From Phaeobacter inhibens DSM 16374 (GTDB lineage: Bacteria > Pseudomonadota > Alphaproteobacteria > Rhodobacterales > Rhodobacteraceae): a stretch of DNA of 64,000 nt. The position numbers and the translations under genes were made by a program. Positions 51,905 to 61,425 of the stretch are shown in pieces; the first letter of the stretch is position 1; each line of letters opens with the position of its first letter. The DNA is taken from NCBI RefSeq assembly GCF_000473105.1, contig NZ_AXBB01000004.1, positions 1-64,000 of the forward strand, written 5' to 3'. The notes under the pieces were generated by a model. It saw only the letters and a program-made list of their open reading frames with translations. It was not told the DNA's origin and searched no databases.

Positions 51905-53349
51905 CACTTCACCTCCAGCACATGAGTGGGCGCGCTTATCTGGCCCAGATCGTCAAAATAGCGTGCGAGCATATTGGCGGCAGCCTCCAGCCGGTAGTCG
52001 GCAGAGGCGCGCATATCGCTCATCGGGGTGAAGTCGCGGGCAAATTCGCCCCGCGCGGTGGCGAGTGTTGCTGCCGACAGGTCTTGGCCAATCAGGGCGG
52101 CCTCCACATGGCTGGCGCGTTTGGGCACGCCCGCCATGCCGCCAAAGGCGATGCGCGCGGCGGTGATCCGGCCGTCGTCGACCGTCAGGTTGAAGGCGCC
52201 CAGAACGGCGGAGATATCCTGATCGAACCGTTTGGAGAGCTTGTAGACGCGCAGGGCATCGGCCTGTTCGGCAGGCAGCGCGGGCAGGGTGATGGCCTCA
52301 ACAAATTCGCCGGGCTGGCGGTCCTGCTTGCCATAGTCGAGGAAGAACTCCTCCAACGGCAGGCTGCGGCGGCTGTCGCCGTGGCGGAGGTGCAGCATGG
52401 CCCCCAGCGCGATCAGCGCAGGCGGATTGTCCCCGATGGGAGAGCCATTGGCGATATTGCCGCCAATGGTGGCGGCGGCGCGCACCTGCTGGCTGGCAAA
52501 GCGGCGCAGCATTTCGCCATAAGACGGATGGCGCGCGGCGAGGGCGCTGCGCAGGCGGTTCATATCCACCATCGCGCCGATGCGCAGGCTGCCGTCGGGC
52601 TGTTCAGCGATCTCTTTCAGGTCTTCGCAGCCATCCAGAAAAATCACATCCCGCAGATCGCGCAGCTGTTTGGTCACCCAGAGGCCCACATCCGTGGCGC
52701 CGGCAATCAGCGTCGCGTCCGGGCGGGCAGCATAGGCGGCTGCCAGTTGGTCGGCGGAGGTGGGGCGCAGAGACGCAGGGGGCTCAGCGCTGTTTTGATT
52801 AGGGGGCTCTGCCCCCCGGCCTGCGGCCTCCCCCCGGAGTATTTCGGGAAAGGTGACAGAGTTCTCCGCGCGGATCCAGTCGGGCACTGGAGCCTCAGCA
52901 GCGGCTTCGGCGGCGCGGATGATCGGCGCATAGCCGGTGCAGCGGCAGAGGTTGCCTGCAAGCTGGTCGTCGTGATCCTGCGCACCATTCTTATGAGCGG
53001 TGACCATCGACATGATGAACCCCGGAGTGCAGAAGCCGCATTGGCTGCCGTGATGGGTGATCATCGCCTCTTGTACCGGGTGCAGCTGGCCATCGGGACC
53101 TGCGGCACCTTCGACGGTGCGAATGGATTTGCCATGCAACTGGGGCAGGAACAGGATGCAGGCATTGAGCGGCTTGGCGCCATGGTCATCGGTGACCATC
53201 ACCGTGCAGGCGCCACAGTCGCCCTCATTACAGCCTTCCTTGGTGCCGGTGAGACCGCGGTCTTCGCGGAGCCAGTCCAGCAATGTCGCCGTCGGAGAGA
53301 CCTCCGTCAGCGCGACCTCTTCACCGTTCAGCCGAAAGGTGATTGTCAT
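51904..53349 (-). CDS. xdhA: Xanthine dehydrogenase small subunit (2Fe-2S and FAD)
   Basis: This 481-residue subunit has a plant-type ferredoxin domain (C40, C45, C48, C64), a second 2Fe-2S domain (C104, C107, C135, C137), then a FAD-binding domain from about residue 195 ([36 protein letters not shown]) and a CO_deh_flav_C domain. The linker at about 163-190 is encoded by a copy of the genome's dispersed repeat, read in frame on the opposite strand. It passes electrons from the Mo site of XdhB to NAD. It is the first gene of the purine operon. Confidence 0.95.
   Translation of the reverse strand: MTITFRLNGEEVALTEVSPTATLLDWLREDRGLTGTKEGCNEGDCGACTVMVTDDHGAKPLNACILFLPQLHGKSIRTVEGAAGPDGQLHPVQEAMITHHGSQCGFCTPGFIMSMVTAHKNGAQDHDDQLAGNLCRCTGYAPIIRAAEAAAEAPVPDWIRAENSVTFPEILRGEAAGRGAEPPNQNSAEPPASLRPTSADQLAAAYAARPDATLIAGATDVGLWVTKQLRDLRDVIFLDGCEDLKEIAEQPDGSLRIGAMVDMNRLRSALAARHPSYGEMLRRFASQQVRAAATIGGNIANGSPIGDNPPALIALGAMLHLRHGDSRRSLPLEEFFLDYGKQDRQPGEFVEAITLPALPAEQADALRVYKLSKRFDQDISAVLGAFNLTVDDGRITAARIAFGGMAGVPKRASHVEAALIGQDLSAATLATARGEFARDFTPMSDMRASADYRLEAAANMLARYFDDLGQISAPTHVLEVK
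52801..52859 (+). repeat. Dispersed repeat inserted in frame within xdhA
   Basis: The core GAGTATTT, CGG, GAAAGGTGACAG is at 52837-52859. It is preceded by GC-rich inverted sequences (GGGGGCTCTGCCCCCC and GGCCTGCGGCC) that may belong to the full element. It lies antisense to xdhA, in the linker between iron-sulfur and FAD domains, and keeps the frame open. Confidence 0.82.
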
Positions 53350-53729
53350 GTCAGAAACCCGTCGCGTTACTTTGGTTTTCCCTTGGTGCCATCCCTTCGA
53401 TGCGACGTAGAAGACATGGCGGGCCTTGGTTGCTCTGTTGCCGATAGCCTAGAAAGCAGGCTGTTGTTCTGGCAAGGAAAAGTGACTCTGCCATGGAGCG
53501 GGTCGGCGGCGCAAGATCCTTGCGGTGTGCCGGTGTATGCTGTTCTTTTTGAAGGGTTTAATGCCGAATTGCCGCAGGTTTCGGGCGGATCTTGATAAGA
53601 CTTTCAAAGAAAGCGGAATAATGAGCGGTTAATTTTTTGGCATTTGGAAAAACCTTCCGTGTGCCGGAAGTTGATCGCCGGGGGCCGGAAGCGCTTTAAC
53701 CTTGGCGGTGCTGGCGGTAGCTTGGCGAC
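53350..53729. other. Divergent promoter region between xdhA and dnaE
   Basis: The 380 bp hold no convincing gene. The part near dnaE is AT-rich (TTAATTTTTTGGCATTTGG) and followed by a partial inverted repeat CTTCCG/CGGAAG around 53660-53676. No recognised regulator site could be assigned. Confidence 0.45.
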
Positions 53730-56700
53730 ATGACAAACGCTCCCCGATTCATTCATCTGCGCACCCATACCGAATATTCGCTGCTGGAAGGCGCGCTGCG
53801 GCTGAAGAAGCTGCCGGATCTCTGCAAAAAACACGAGATGCCCGCGATTGCGGTGACCGACAGCAACAACCTGTTTGCCGCACTGGAGTTTTCCGTTGCG
53901 GCCAGCGGGGCCGGGGTGCAGCCGATCATGGGCTGTCAGGTGGATCTGCGGTTTACCGAACCAACCCCCGGTGAGCGGCCAAAACCCCCGGCGCCGCTGG
54001 TGCTGCTGGCGCAGAGCGAGACCGGTTATGAGCATCTGATGAAGCTGAATTCCTGTCTCTACATGCGGGAAGGCAGTGAGCTGGCGCATGTGACGCTGGA
54101 GGAGCTGGGGGCCCATTCTGAGGATGTGATTTGCCTGAGTGGCGGGCCGGATGGGCCGGTGGGGCGGCTCTTGCAGATGGGGCAGCGTCCGGCGGCAGAG
54201 GCGTTGATGCAGCGACTGAAGGCGATGTTCCCGGATCGTTTGTATGTGGAGTTGCAGCGCCATCCTGGTGAGCATGGTCAGCCCGACGCGGAGCAGGCGA
54301 CCGAGCGCGGCCATGTGGAAATGGCCTATGCGATGGACCTGCCGCTGGTCGCCACCAATGACGTCTATTTCCCGAATACAGAAATGTATGAGGCCCATGA
54401 TGCGATGATCTGCATCGCCGAAGGGGCCTATGTCGATCAGGCCGAACCACGGCGGCGTCTGACCGCGCAGCATTACTTCAAGAGCCAGGAAGAGATGGTC
54501 GCGCTGTTTGCCGACCTGCCCGAAGCGATTGAGAATACGGTGGAGATCGCCAGGCGCTGTGCGTTCATGGCGTACCGCCGCGATCCTATCCTGCCGAAGT
54601 TTGCCGATGATGAGGTCGCCGAGTTGCGCCGTATCGCCAATGAGGGTCTGCAACAGCGTCTGGCGGTGATCCCCCATGCGGCGAGCGTCGAGGACTATCA
54701 GGAGCGGCTCGACTTCGAGTTGGGCATTATCGAGGGGATGGGGTTCCCCGGCTATTTCCTGATCGTTGCCGATTTCATCCAATGGGCCAAGGATCATGAC
54801 ATTCCGGTGGGGCCAGGGCGGGGCTCCGGCGCGGGTTCCTTGGTAGCCTATGCGTTGACGATTACCGACCTTGATCCGCTGCGCTATTCACTGCTGTTTG
54901 AACGCTTCCTCAACCCGGAACGGGTGTCGATGCCCGACTTTGACATCGACTTCTGCATGGACCGCCGGGAAGAGGTGATCAAATACGTGCAGGAGAAATA
55001 TGGCCGCGACAAGGTGGGGCAGATCATCACCTTTGGCGCGCTGCTGTCGAAGGCGGCGGTGCGCGACATGGGGCGGGTCTTGCAGATGCCCTATGGTCAG
55101 GTGGACCGGCTGTCCAAGCTGATCCCGGTCGAGGGCGTAAAACCGATGTCCATCGTGGACAGTCTGCGTGAAGAGCCGCGGCTGCGTGAGGAGGCGGAGA
55201 ACGAAGAGGTTGTCGACCGGCTGCTGAAATACGGCATGCAGGTTGAGGGGCTGTTGCGATCAGCGGGTACCCACGCGGCGGGTGTGGTGATTGGCGATCG
55301 GCCGCTGGATGCGCTGGTGCCGCTTTACCGCGATCCGCGTTCGGACATGCCCGCCACCCAGTTCAACATGAAATGGGTGGAGCAGGCGGGGCTGGTGAAG
55401 TTCGACTTCCTCGGCCTGAAGACACTGACCGTGATCCAGAACGCGATGGATCTGATTTTCCAGTCGGGCCGCGATCTGCATGTGGCCGCCGATGGCACCC
55501 AGCTTTATGATCCGCCGGAGGGGGCAGCGAACCAGATCAACGCCATTCCGCTGGACGACACGGTCACCTATGACCTCTACTCAAGGGCCAAGACGGTGGC
55601 GGTGTTCCAGGTGGAATCCACCGGCATGATGGACGCGCTAAAGCGCATGAAACCCACCTGTATCGAGGACATCGTGGCGCTGGTGGCGCTGTATCGTCCT
55701 GGCCCGATGGAGAACATCCCGGTTTATTGCGAGGTGAAGAACGGCCTGCGAAAGATCCAGTCGGTGCATCCGCTGATCGACCATATCCTTGAGGAAACAC
55801 AGGGCATTATCGTCTATCAGGAACAGGTGATGCAGATTGCCCAGGTGATGGCGAACTACACGCTGGGCGGCGCCGACCTGCTGCGCCGCGCCATGGGTAA
55901 GAAGATCAAAGAGGCGATGGACGCCGAACGCCCGAAGTTTGAGAAAGGCGCGGCGGAAAACGGCGTGCCGGCCAAGAAGGCGTCGGAGGTGTTCGACCTT
56001 TTGGAGAAATTCGCCAACTACGGCTTCAACAAATCCCACGCGGCGGCCTATGCGGTGGTCAGCTACCAGACCGGCTGGCTGAAGGCGAACCACCCGGTGG
56101 AGTTCATGGCGGGCGTCATGAACTGCGATATCCATCTGACGGATAAGCTGGCGATTTACTTCGAAGAGGTCAAAAAAGGTCTGCGCCTGCCCTATGTGCC
56201 GCCCTGCGTGAACCGCTCGGAGGCGACCTTCAACGTGGTCAAGGGGGAGCTGGTCTATGCGCTGGGCGCGCTGAAAAACGTCGGCGTCGAGGCAATGCGC
56301 CTTGTGACGGCGGCGCGGCGTGAGAGCGGTGAAGACAAACCCTTTGCCACGCTGTTTGATTTTGCCCGCCGGGTGGATCTGAAAAAGGTCGGCAAACGCC
56401 CGCTGGAAATGCTGGCGCGGGCCGGGGGCTTTGACCAGCTGGACCCCAACCGCCGCCGGGTGTTCGACAGCCTTGGTGCATTGGTCGATTATTCGTCCGC
56501 GGTGCATGATCAGCGCAATTCCAGTCAGGTGTCGCTGTTTGGTGAGGCGGGGGAGGACCTGCCAGAGCCGCGTCTGCCCGGCACCCCGGACTGGCTGCCT
56601 GCTGAGCGGCTGTCGGAGGAGTTCAAGGCGATTGGGTTCTACCTCTCGGGTCATCCGCTGGACGACTATATGCCTGCGCTGAAACGCAAGGATGTGATGA

Positions 56701-57242
56701 CGCTGGACGAGGTCACGGCCAAAGCAGAGCGCGGCCCGTTCATGGCCAAGATGGCCGGTGTTGTCGCCGGTCGGCAGGAACGAAAATCGGCGCGTGGCAA
56801 TCGCTTTGCCTTTGCCCAGCTGTCGGACACCAGCGGCGGCTATGAGGTCACGCTGTTTTCCGAAGTGCTGGAGAAATCACGCGAATTTCTGGAAACCGGC
56901 GCCAAGGTGGTGATCACCGCAGAGGCCACGATGGAGAGCGATCAGCTGAAACTCTTGGTGCGCTCTGTCGGGCCGGTGGATGCGGCGATTGCCGATGCCG
57001 GACGCAGTTCGCTGCGGGTCTATATCTCGCAGGCGAGTGCGGTGGCGACGGTGGCACAGGTGCTGGAGGATGCCAAATCCGCCGCCCGCAACGCCGCGCG
57101 CGGGGAGGTTTATATGTACCTGCAGGATCCCGGCCTGCCCGGTGATGTTGAGATGGATCTGGGCCAGCCCTTCCCCATCAACCCCCAGATCAAAGGCGCG
57201 CTGAAGTCACTGGACGGGGTGATGGATGTGGAGGAGATTTGA
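53730..57242 (+). CDS. dnaE: DNA polymerase III alpha subunit
   Basis: This 1170-residue replicative polymerase has an N-terminal PHP domain (FIHLRTHTEYSLLEGAL, AVTDSNNLF), the palm with catalytic Asp residues D403 and D405 in MPDFDIDFCMDRREE and the third at D559 in VKFDFLGL, and GPGRGSGAGSLVAYAL in the fingers region. A helix-hairpin-helix, an OB-fold (MAGVVAGRQERKSARGNRFAFAQLSD) and a C-terminal tail domain follow. The length fits DnaE. It stands alone downstream of the purine region, ending before the AT-rich gene. Confidence 0.97.
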   Translation: MTNAPRFIHLRTHTEYSLLEGALRLKKLPDLCKKHEMPAIAVTDSNNLFAALEFSVAASGAGVQPIMGCQVDLRFTEPTPGERPKPPAPLVLLAQSETGYEHLMKLNSCLYMREGSELAHVTLEELGAHSEDVICLSGGPDGPVGRLLQMGQRPAAEALMQRLKAMFPDRLYVELQRHPGEHGQPDAEQATERGHVEMAYAMDLPLVATNDVYFPNTEMYEAHDAMICIAEGAYVDQAEPRRRLTAQHYFKSQEEMVALFADLPEAIENTVEIARRCAFMAYRRDPILPKFADDEVAELRRIANEGLQQRLAVIPHAASVEDYQERLDFELGIIEGMGFPGYFLIVADFIQWAKDHDIPVGPGRGSGAGSLVAYALTITDLDPLRYSLLFERFLNPERVSMPDFDIDFCMDRREEVIKYVQEKYGRDKVGQIITFGALLSKAAVRDMGRVLQMPYGQVDRLSKLIPVEGVKPMSIVDSLREEPRLREEAENEEVVDRLLKYGMQVEGLLRSAGTHAAGVVIGDRPLDALVPLYRDPRSDMPATQFNMKWVEQAGLVKFDFLGLKTLTVIQNAMDLIFQSGRDLHVAADGTQLYDPPEGAANQINAIPLDDTVTYDLYSRAKTVAVFQVESTGMMDALKRMKPTCIEDIVALVALYRPGPMENIPVYCEVKNGLRKIQSVHPLIDHILEETQGIIVYQEQVMQIAQVMANYTLGGADLLRRAMGKKIKEAMDAERPKFEKGAAENGVPAKKASEVFDLLEKFANYGFNKSHAAAYAVVSYQTGWLKANHPVEFMAGVMNCDIHLTDKLAIYFEEVKKGLRLPYVPPCVNRSEATFNVVKGELVYALGALKNVGVEAMRLVTAARRESGEDKPFATLFDFARRVDLKKVGKRPLEMLARAGGFDQLDPNRRRVFDSLGALVDYSSAVHDQRNSSQVSLFGEAGEDLPEPRLPGTPDWLPAERLSEEFKAIGFYLSGHPLDDYMPALKRKDVMTLDEVTAKAERGPFMAKMAGVVAGRQERKSARGNRFAFAQLSDTSGGYEVTLFSEVLEKSREFLETGAKVVITAEATMESDQLKLLVRSVGPVDAAIADAGRSSLRVYISQASAVATVAQVLEDAKSAARNAARGEVYMYLQDPGLPGDVEMDLGQPFPINPQIKGALKSLDGVMDVEEI

Positions 57243-57340
57243 GAGGGCATAAATTTCTATTTAGAGAGTTTTTTGTTGCTATAACTCCTTTGAGGTTTAT
57301 TTTTGTGAGTTAAAATTAATGTTGAAGCAAAGAGGTAGCA

Positions 57341-58282
57341 TTGGATATTCGAGATCAACTTAGGAAAAAACCTCTACGAATAGGGATATCGACCCGCGCT
57401 CTTTTCGACCTTGAGGCAGAGCACAGTGTTTTTGTACGAGATGGCGTCGAAGCTTATGCAAAGTTGCAGAGAGATCAGGAAAAAACTGTAATCAGAAAAG
57501 GGTCTGGATTCAAAGTTGTTGAGAAGCTGCTTGGCATGAACGATGCAGAAGGTGAACCTTACGTCGAAGTTATATTACTTTCAAAAAACTCACCTGATTT
57601 GTCGCTAAGAGCGTTCAATTCAATCAAGGAATATGGGTTGAACATTAAACATGGAAGCTTCACGAGCGGTCGTACACTTGCCCCCTTTATTCCGTCTTGG
57701 GGCATAGATTTGTTTCTATCGAATGACACAGCCGATGTTCAAGCTGCTGTGACATCCGGAACTGCTGCAGCACGATTAGTAAACCCTCCAGAAGTTGATT
57801 TGGGGACTTACTATGATGATGAGGTCCGCATCGCTTTTGACGGTGATGCGGTAGTTTTTAGCCCTGAATCTGACCAGATATATAAAGAAAAAGGGCTTGG
57901 TGCATTCTTTGAACACGAGAAAAAGAATGCTGAGAAGCCCATGGCCGTTGGCCCCTTTGGGAATTTTCTGAAAAAGCTCTCTAAACTCCGAGAAATTCAC
58001 ATGACTGGAGGTGGAGCAAGTAAAGTGCGTATTGGCATCGTGACAGCCCGGAACGCCCCAGCTCATGAACGTGTCGTGTATACACTAAGAGCTTGGGGAA
58101 CACCTGCAGACGAAGCACATTTCGTTGGTACGAATAGCAAAGCGCCTATCCTGCAAGCAATGGACGCTCATATATTCTTTGATGATCAGGAAAAGCACGT
58201 GCTGGGCGCCTCTTCAGTTGTTCCAGCAGGTCATGTGCCAGGGCCTCACAACCCTGATGAACTGATCATTCCTGCGGAATGA
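57341..58282 (+). CDS. Cytosolic 5'-nucleotidase (cN-I / PF06189-like), AT-rich
   Basis: This 313-residue protein matches the cytosolic 5'-nucleotidase I family over most of its length. STRALFDLEAEHSVFVRDGVEAY is at the N terminus, then LLSKNSPDLSLRAFNSIKEYGLNI, AFDGDAVVFSPESDQIYKEKGLGAFFEHEKKNAEKPMAVGPF and the HAD-like end HIFFDDQEKHVLGA. It dephosphorylates nucleoside monophosphates such as AMP. The start is TTG, six bases after GAGG. Its base composition differs sharply from its neighbours (57541-57600 has 22 G/C of 60) and it uses AGA, AGG and ATA codons, so recent acquisition is likely. Confidence 0.87.
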   Translation: MDIRDQLRKKPLRIGISTRALFDLEAEHSVFVRDGVEAYAKLQRDQEKTVIRKGSGFKVVEKLLGMNDAEGEPYVEVILLSKNSPDLSLRAFNSIKEYGLNIKHGSFTSGRTLAPFIPSWGIDLFLSNDTADVQAAVTSGTAAARLVNPPEVDLGTYYDDEVRIAFDGDAVVFSPESDQIYKEKGLGAFFEHEKKNAEKPMAVGPFGNFLKKLSKLREIHMTGGGASKVRIGIVTARNAPAHERVVYTLRAWGTPADEAHFVGTNSKAPILQAMDAHIFFDDQEKHVLGASSVVPAGHVPGPHNPDELIIPAE

Positions 58283-58306
58283 CCCCCTTACGAAGGGCCC
58301 ATTGCT

Positions 58307-58837
58307 GTGACCGACCACCGGGACCTTACTCTGCGGGTTGCTGATATGGCGGATGCGTCGAGCCTGGCGGCGCTGTCGCTAGAGGTCTGGATCGGCACCT
58401 ATCTGCGCGAGGGGGTGAGCGGGTTCTTTGCCGATTATGCGCTGGCGGAGCTGACGGCGGCGCGGTTTGCCGAGACGCTTGCTGATCCGCAGGAGCATGT
58501 CATCGTCTCGCAGAACCGGGTTGGCATTGATGGCTATATCCGCATCAGTCGCGGGCGTCCGGGGCCGACACCGGGCTGTTCGGACGTGGAGATCACGACG
58601 CTCTATGTGCAGCCGCGCCACCATGGGCGGGGCATTGGGACTGCCTTGCTGCGCGCGGCGTTGGCCCATTGTGCGGAGGAGGGCGCGGCGCGGGTCTGGC
58701 TGGCCAGCAATGCCGAAAATACTCCAGCCAAAGCGTTCTACCTGTCGCAGGGGTTTGACCGTGTTGGTGAAACGCAGTTCGTGATCGACGATCAGTCTTA
58801 CCTCAACGATGTCTTTGCGCGCGACTGTCTGGGGTGA
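58307..58837 (+). CDS. GNAT-family N-acetyltransferase
   Basis: This 176-residue protein has the GNAT core: VADMADASSLAALSLEVWIGTYLREG, VGIDGYIRIS, then motif A VEITTLYVQPRHHGRGIGTALLRAAL (acetyl-CoA pyrophosphate loop) and motif B AEEGAARVWLASNAENTPAKAFYLSQGFDRVGE. It begins with GTG after GAAGGG. Its composition returns to the high-GC background, unlike the neighbouring nucleotidase 24 bases upstream. Acceptor unknown. Confidence 0.88.
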   Translation: MTDHRDLTLRVADMADASSLAALSLEVWIGTYLREGVSGFFADYALAELTAARFAETLADPQEHVIVSQNRVGIDGYIRISRGRPGPTPGCSDVEITTLYVQPRHHGRGIGTALLRAALAHCAEEGAARVWLASNAENTPAKAFYLSQGFDRVGETQFVIDDQSYLNDVFARDCLG

Positions 58838-58846
58838 GCCACCCCA

Positions 58847-60049
58847 TTAGAGGGCGGCGTTGAAGACGGAGTTGGTGTCGAGTAGATATTGCGAGATGAT
58901 CGGACCGCTGGCAGCGCCGATGGCGCGGGCGTTGGGGCCGATGGCGCCGCATTCAATGCGGGGCGGGATCAGGCCACGGGCGTCGAGAGTGGACAAGGCT
59001 GTGCGGGTGCGCTCGACCAGAGCTGCGCGAATGCTGTCGGGCAGGGCGCCGTCGATCAGCACCGCTTCGAAATCGATCACTGCGCAGGTGGCGAGGCTGG
59101 CGCGGGCGATGGCGTCTGCGGCCTGATCCAGCCAGGGGGTGACCTCGGCGTCAAATCCGGACCAGTGCATCGGCAGCTGCCAGAGCTGGCCGGGATCTTT
59201 GCCCGCGTCCCGCAGGCGCTGTTCGAGGAGGTGGATGGAGGCAAGATCGAGGAGCTTTGCCTCCCGTCCGTCGGGGCCGAGCATCGACAGGGAGCCGAGC
59301 GCGCCGGCGTTGCCCTGATTGCCCTCCAGCACCCGGTGGTTCAGCACCACGCCGCCGCCGATAAAGGCCCCGACAAAGAAATAGGCGTAGTCGCGGTAGG
59401 CCTTGCCGCGCCCATACATATGTTCGGCGCGGCAGGCGGCGGTGGCGTCATTGACCACATGTACGGGCAGGGCGCTGAAACGTGCAATTTCAGATGTGAA
59501 ATCAACCGTCTGCCAATCCGCAAGTGCCTCTGCCGGGGCGTTGATCTGGGCGTGCCAGGTCCAAAGCTGGAACGGGGCGGCCACGCCAATGCCGCAGATG
59601 CGCGGATGCAGATCTGCGGGCAATGCGGCCTCGATCTGGCGCATGCTGTCGCGCAGGAAATCAAAGACCACCGCAGGCGTGGGGTAGGGGTAGCGCAATC
59701 GCAGCTGCTGGCGCACCGCACCGCAGACATCCATCAAGAGCACCTCAACGCTGCGGCGACCGATCTTCAGCCCGTAGGAAAACAGGCCGTCGGGGTTGAG
59801 CCCCATGGGCACCGAGGGTTTGCCAACCCGGCCACGCTGGGTCTCTCCGCGTTGCAGCAGCCCGTCGGTCTCCAACTTGCGCAGGATGACGGAGACGGTT
59901 TGTGGCGACAGGCCGGTGCCGCGGGCCAGCGCGCTGCCGGGCATCGCCCCGTTGCGTTGAAGGAGGGACAGGATCAGCCGTTCATTGAACACGCGGACGC
60001 CGGTCTGATTGACGCCGCCGCTCAGGGATCTGGCTTGCTCTTGTTCCAT
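58847..60049 (-). CDS. frcR: ROK-family transcriptional regulator (FrcR-like)
   Basis: This protein of 400 residues has an N-terminal winged HTH ([48 protein letters not shown]) and a C-terminal ROK sugar-kinase-like domain ([53 protein letters not shown]). The conserved zinc-binding cysteines of true ROK kinases are not obvious, which fits a regulator. It is divergent from the sugar ABC operon, matching frcR in rhizobia. Symbol given on synteny. Confidence 0.85.
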   Translation of the reverse strand: MEQEQARSLSGGVNQTGVRVFNERLILSLLQRNGAMPGSALARGTGLSPQTVSVILRKLETDGLLQRGETQRGRVGKPSVPMGLNPDGLFSYGLKIGRRSVEVLLMDVCGAVRQQLRLRYPYPTPAVVFDFLRDSMRQIEAALPADLHPRICGIGVAAPFQLWTWHAQINAPAEALADWQTVDFTSEIARFSALPVHVVNDATAACRAEHMYGRGKAYRDYAYFFVGAFIGGGVVLNHRVLEGNQGNAGALGSLSMLGPDGREAKLLDLASIHLLEQRLRDAGKDPGQLWQLPMHWSGFDAEVTPWLDQAADAIARASLATCAVIDFEAVLIDGALPDSIRAALVERTRTALSTLDARGLIPPRIECGAIGPNARAIGAASGPIISQYLLDTNSVFNAAL

Positions 60050-60102
60050 GCGGCGGACCCTAATCACGCTTCGAGGTCTAAGGAAAGTGCGGATATCGAT
60101 TT

Positions 60103-60127
60103 AATAAGTCAAGTTGATTTACTTATT
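60103..60127. promoter_or_regulatory. Inverted repeat, candidate ROK-regulator operator of the frc operon
   Basis: AATAAGT (60103-60109) and ACTTATT (60121-60127) form a palindrome with an 11-base spacer, 90 bases before the FrcB start codon. A TTGACA (60125-60130) overlaps the right arm and could be a -35 box. The A/T-rich site stands out in the divergent region. Confidence 0.55.
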
Positions 60128-60217
60128 GACAGGAAGGCCAGAATCACGGCCCTCTATGGGCGACATGGCGGCCCGACCGTCTTGTTTATTTTCATTGTGA
60201 TGCTGAGGGAGGACATC

Positions 60218-61234
60218 ATGAAGAAGCTACTATTGGGTACCGCCATTGGATTTGCGGCCATGACCGGCAGCGCCTTTGCGGCCGAGGGCGTGACCGCCTG
60301 TTTGATTACCAAGACCGACACCAATCCGTTTTTCGTCAAGATGAAAGAGGGCGCCGAGGCCAAGGCGGCAGAGCTGGGCATGACGCTCAAAAGCTTTGCC
60401 GGGAAGGTGGATGGCGACCATGAAACCCAGGTTGCGGCGATTGAGACCTGCATTGCGGATGGTGCAAAGGGCATCCTGCTGACCGCCTCTGATACCTCGT
60501 CGATTGTACCGGCAGTGCAGCAGGCGCGCGACGCTGGTCTGGTGGTGATTGCGCTGGATACGCCGCTGGAGCCGATTGATTCCGCCGATGCCACATTTGC
60601 TACCGACAATTTTCTGGCTGGTGAGCTGATTGGCAAATGGGCGGCGGCGAGCCTGGGTGATGAGGCGGCGAATGCCAAGATCGCGATGCTGGATCTGGCT
60701 GTCAGTCAGCCCACCGTGGGCGTGCTGCGCGATCAGGGCTTCCTGCAGGGGTTTGGCATTGATCTGGGCGATCCCAACAAATGGGGCGACGAGACGGATC
60801 CGCGCATTGTCGGCAATGATATCACCGCCGGCAATGAAGAGGGCGGTCGCCGCGCGATGGAGAACCTGCTGGCCAAGGATCCTATGATCAATGTGGTCTA
60901 CACCATCAACGAGCCGGCGGCTGCAGGTGCCTATGAGGCGCTGAAGTCGATTGGCCGCGAAAATGATGTGCTGATTGTATCCGTGGACGGTGGGTGCCCC
61001 GGCGTGCAGAACATCAAGGACGGTGTGATCGGGGCCACGTCGCAGCAGTATCCGCTGTTGATGGCCTCCAAGGGGATCGAGGCGATCAGCGCCTGGGCCA
61101 CCACTGGAGAGAAACCCGCACCGACACCGGGCAAGGCGTTCTTTGACACCGGTGTGGCCCTGGTGACCGATCAGCCCGCAGAAGGTGTTGACAGCATCGA
61201 CACTGCCGAAGGGACCAATCTCTGCTGGGGTTGA
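60218..61234 (+). CDS. frcB: Sugar ABC transporter substrate-binding protein (FrcB-like)
   Basis: This 338-residue protein has a signal peptide ([21 protein letters not shown]) and the periplasmic-binding-protein-1 fold of pentose/hexose importers: [64 protein letters not shown] and [25 protein letters not shown] precedes the ATG. The order binding protein, permease, single-domain ATPase, FrcK matches the fructose/mannose/ribose frcBCAK system of Sinorhizobium. Exact sugar is inferred from synteny. Confidence 0.92.
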   Translation: MKKLLLGTAIGFAAMTGSAFAAEGVTACLITKTDTNPFFVKMKEGAEAKAAELGMTLKSFAGKVDGDHETQVAAIETCIADGAKGILLTASDTSSIVPAVQQARDAGLVVIALDTPLEPIDSADATFATDNFLAGELIGKWAAASLGDEAANAKIAMLDLAVSQPTVGVLRDQGFLQGFGIDLGDPNKWGDETDPRIVGNDITAGNEEGGRRAMENLLAKDPMINVVYTINEPAAAGAYEALKSIGRENDVLIVSVDGGCPGVQNIKDGVIGATSQQYPLLMASKGIEAISAWATTGEKPAPTPGKAFFDTGVALVTDQPAEGVDSIDTAEGTNLCWG

Positions 61235-61425
61235 TCCCATCAGACCCCCTTATAGAGGCAGGCCGAACAGAGCTTGAGCGGCGTCAGTAGACGCTGACCA
61301 TCAAGGCGAGCCATGGGGGCGGTGGAAACATCGCCCCCTCTGCGCCGCTGCGGATCTGTTTTGCTGCTGCGTTCTGGTCGTGGGTGCCTGTGCCCCACAG
61401 GACGCCGGATTTTACGGAGAGAGTT

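Noticed and set aside
34719-52859. The 23-bp repeats as a CRISPR array
   Set aside because: The copies are kilobases apart, lack regular spacers and no cas genes are present.
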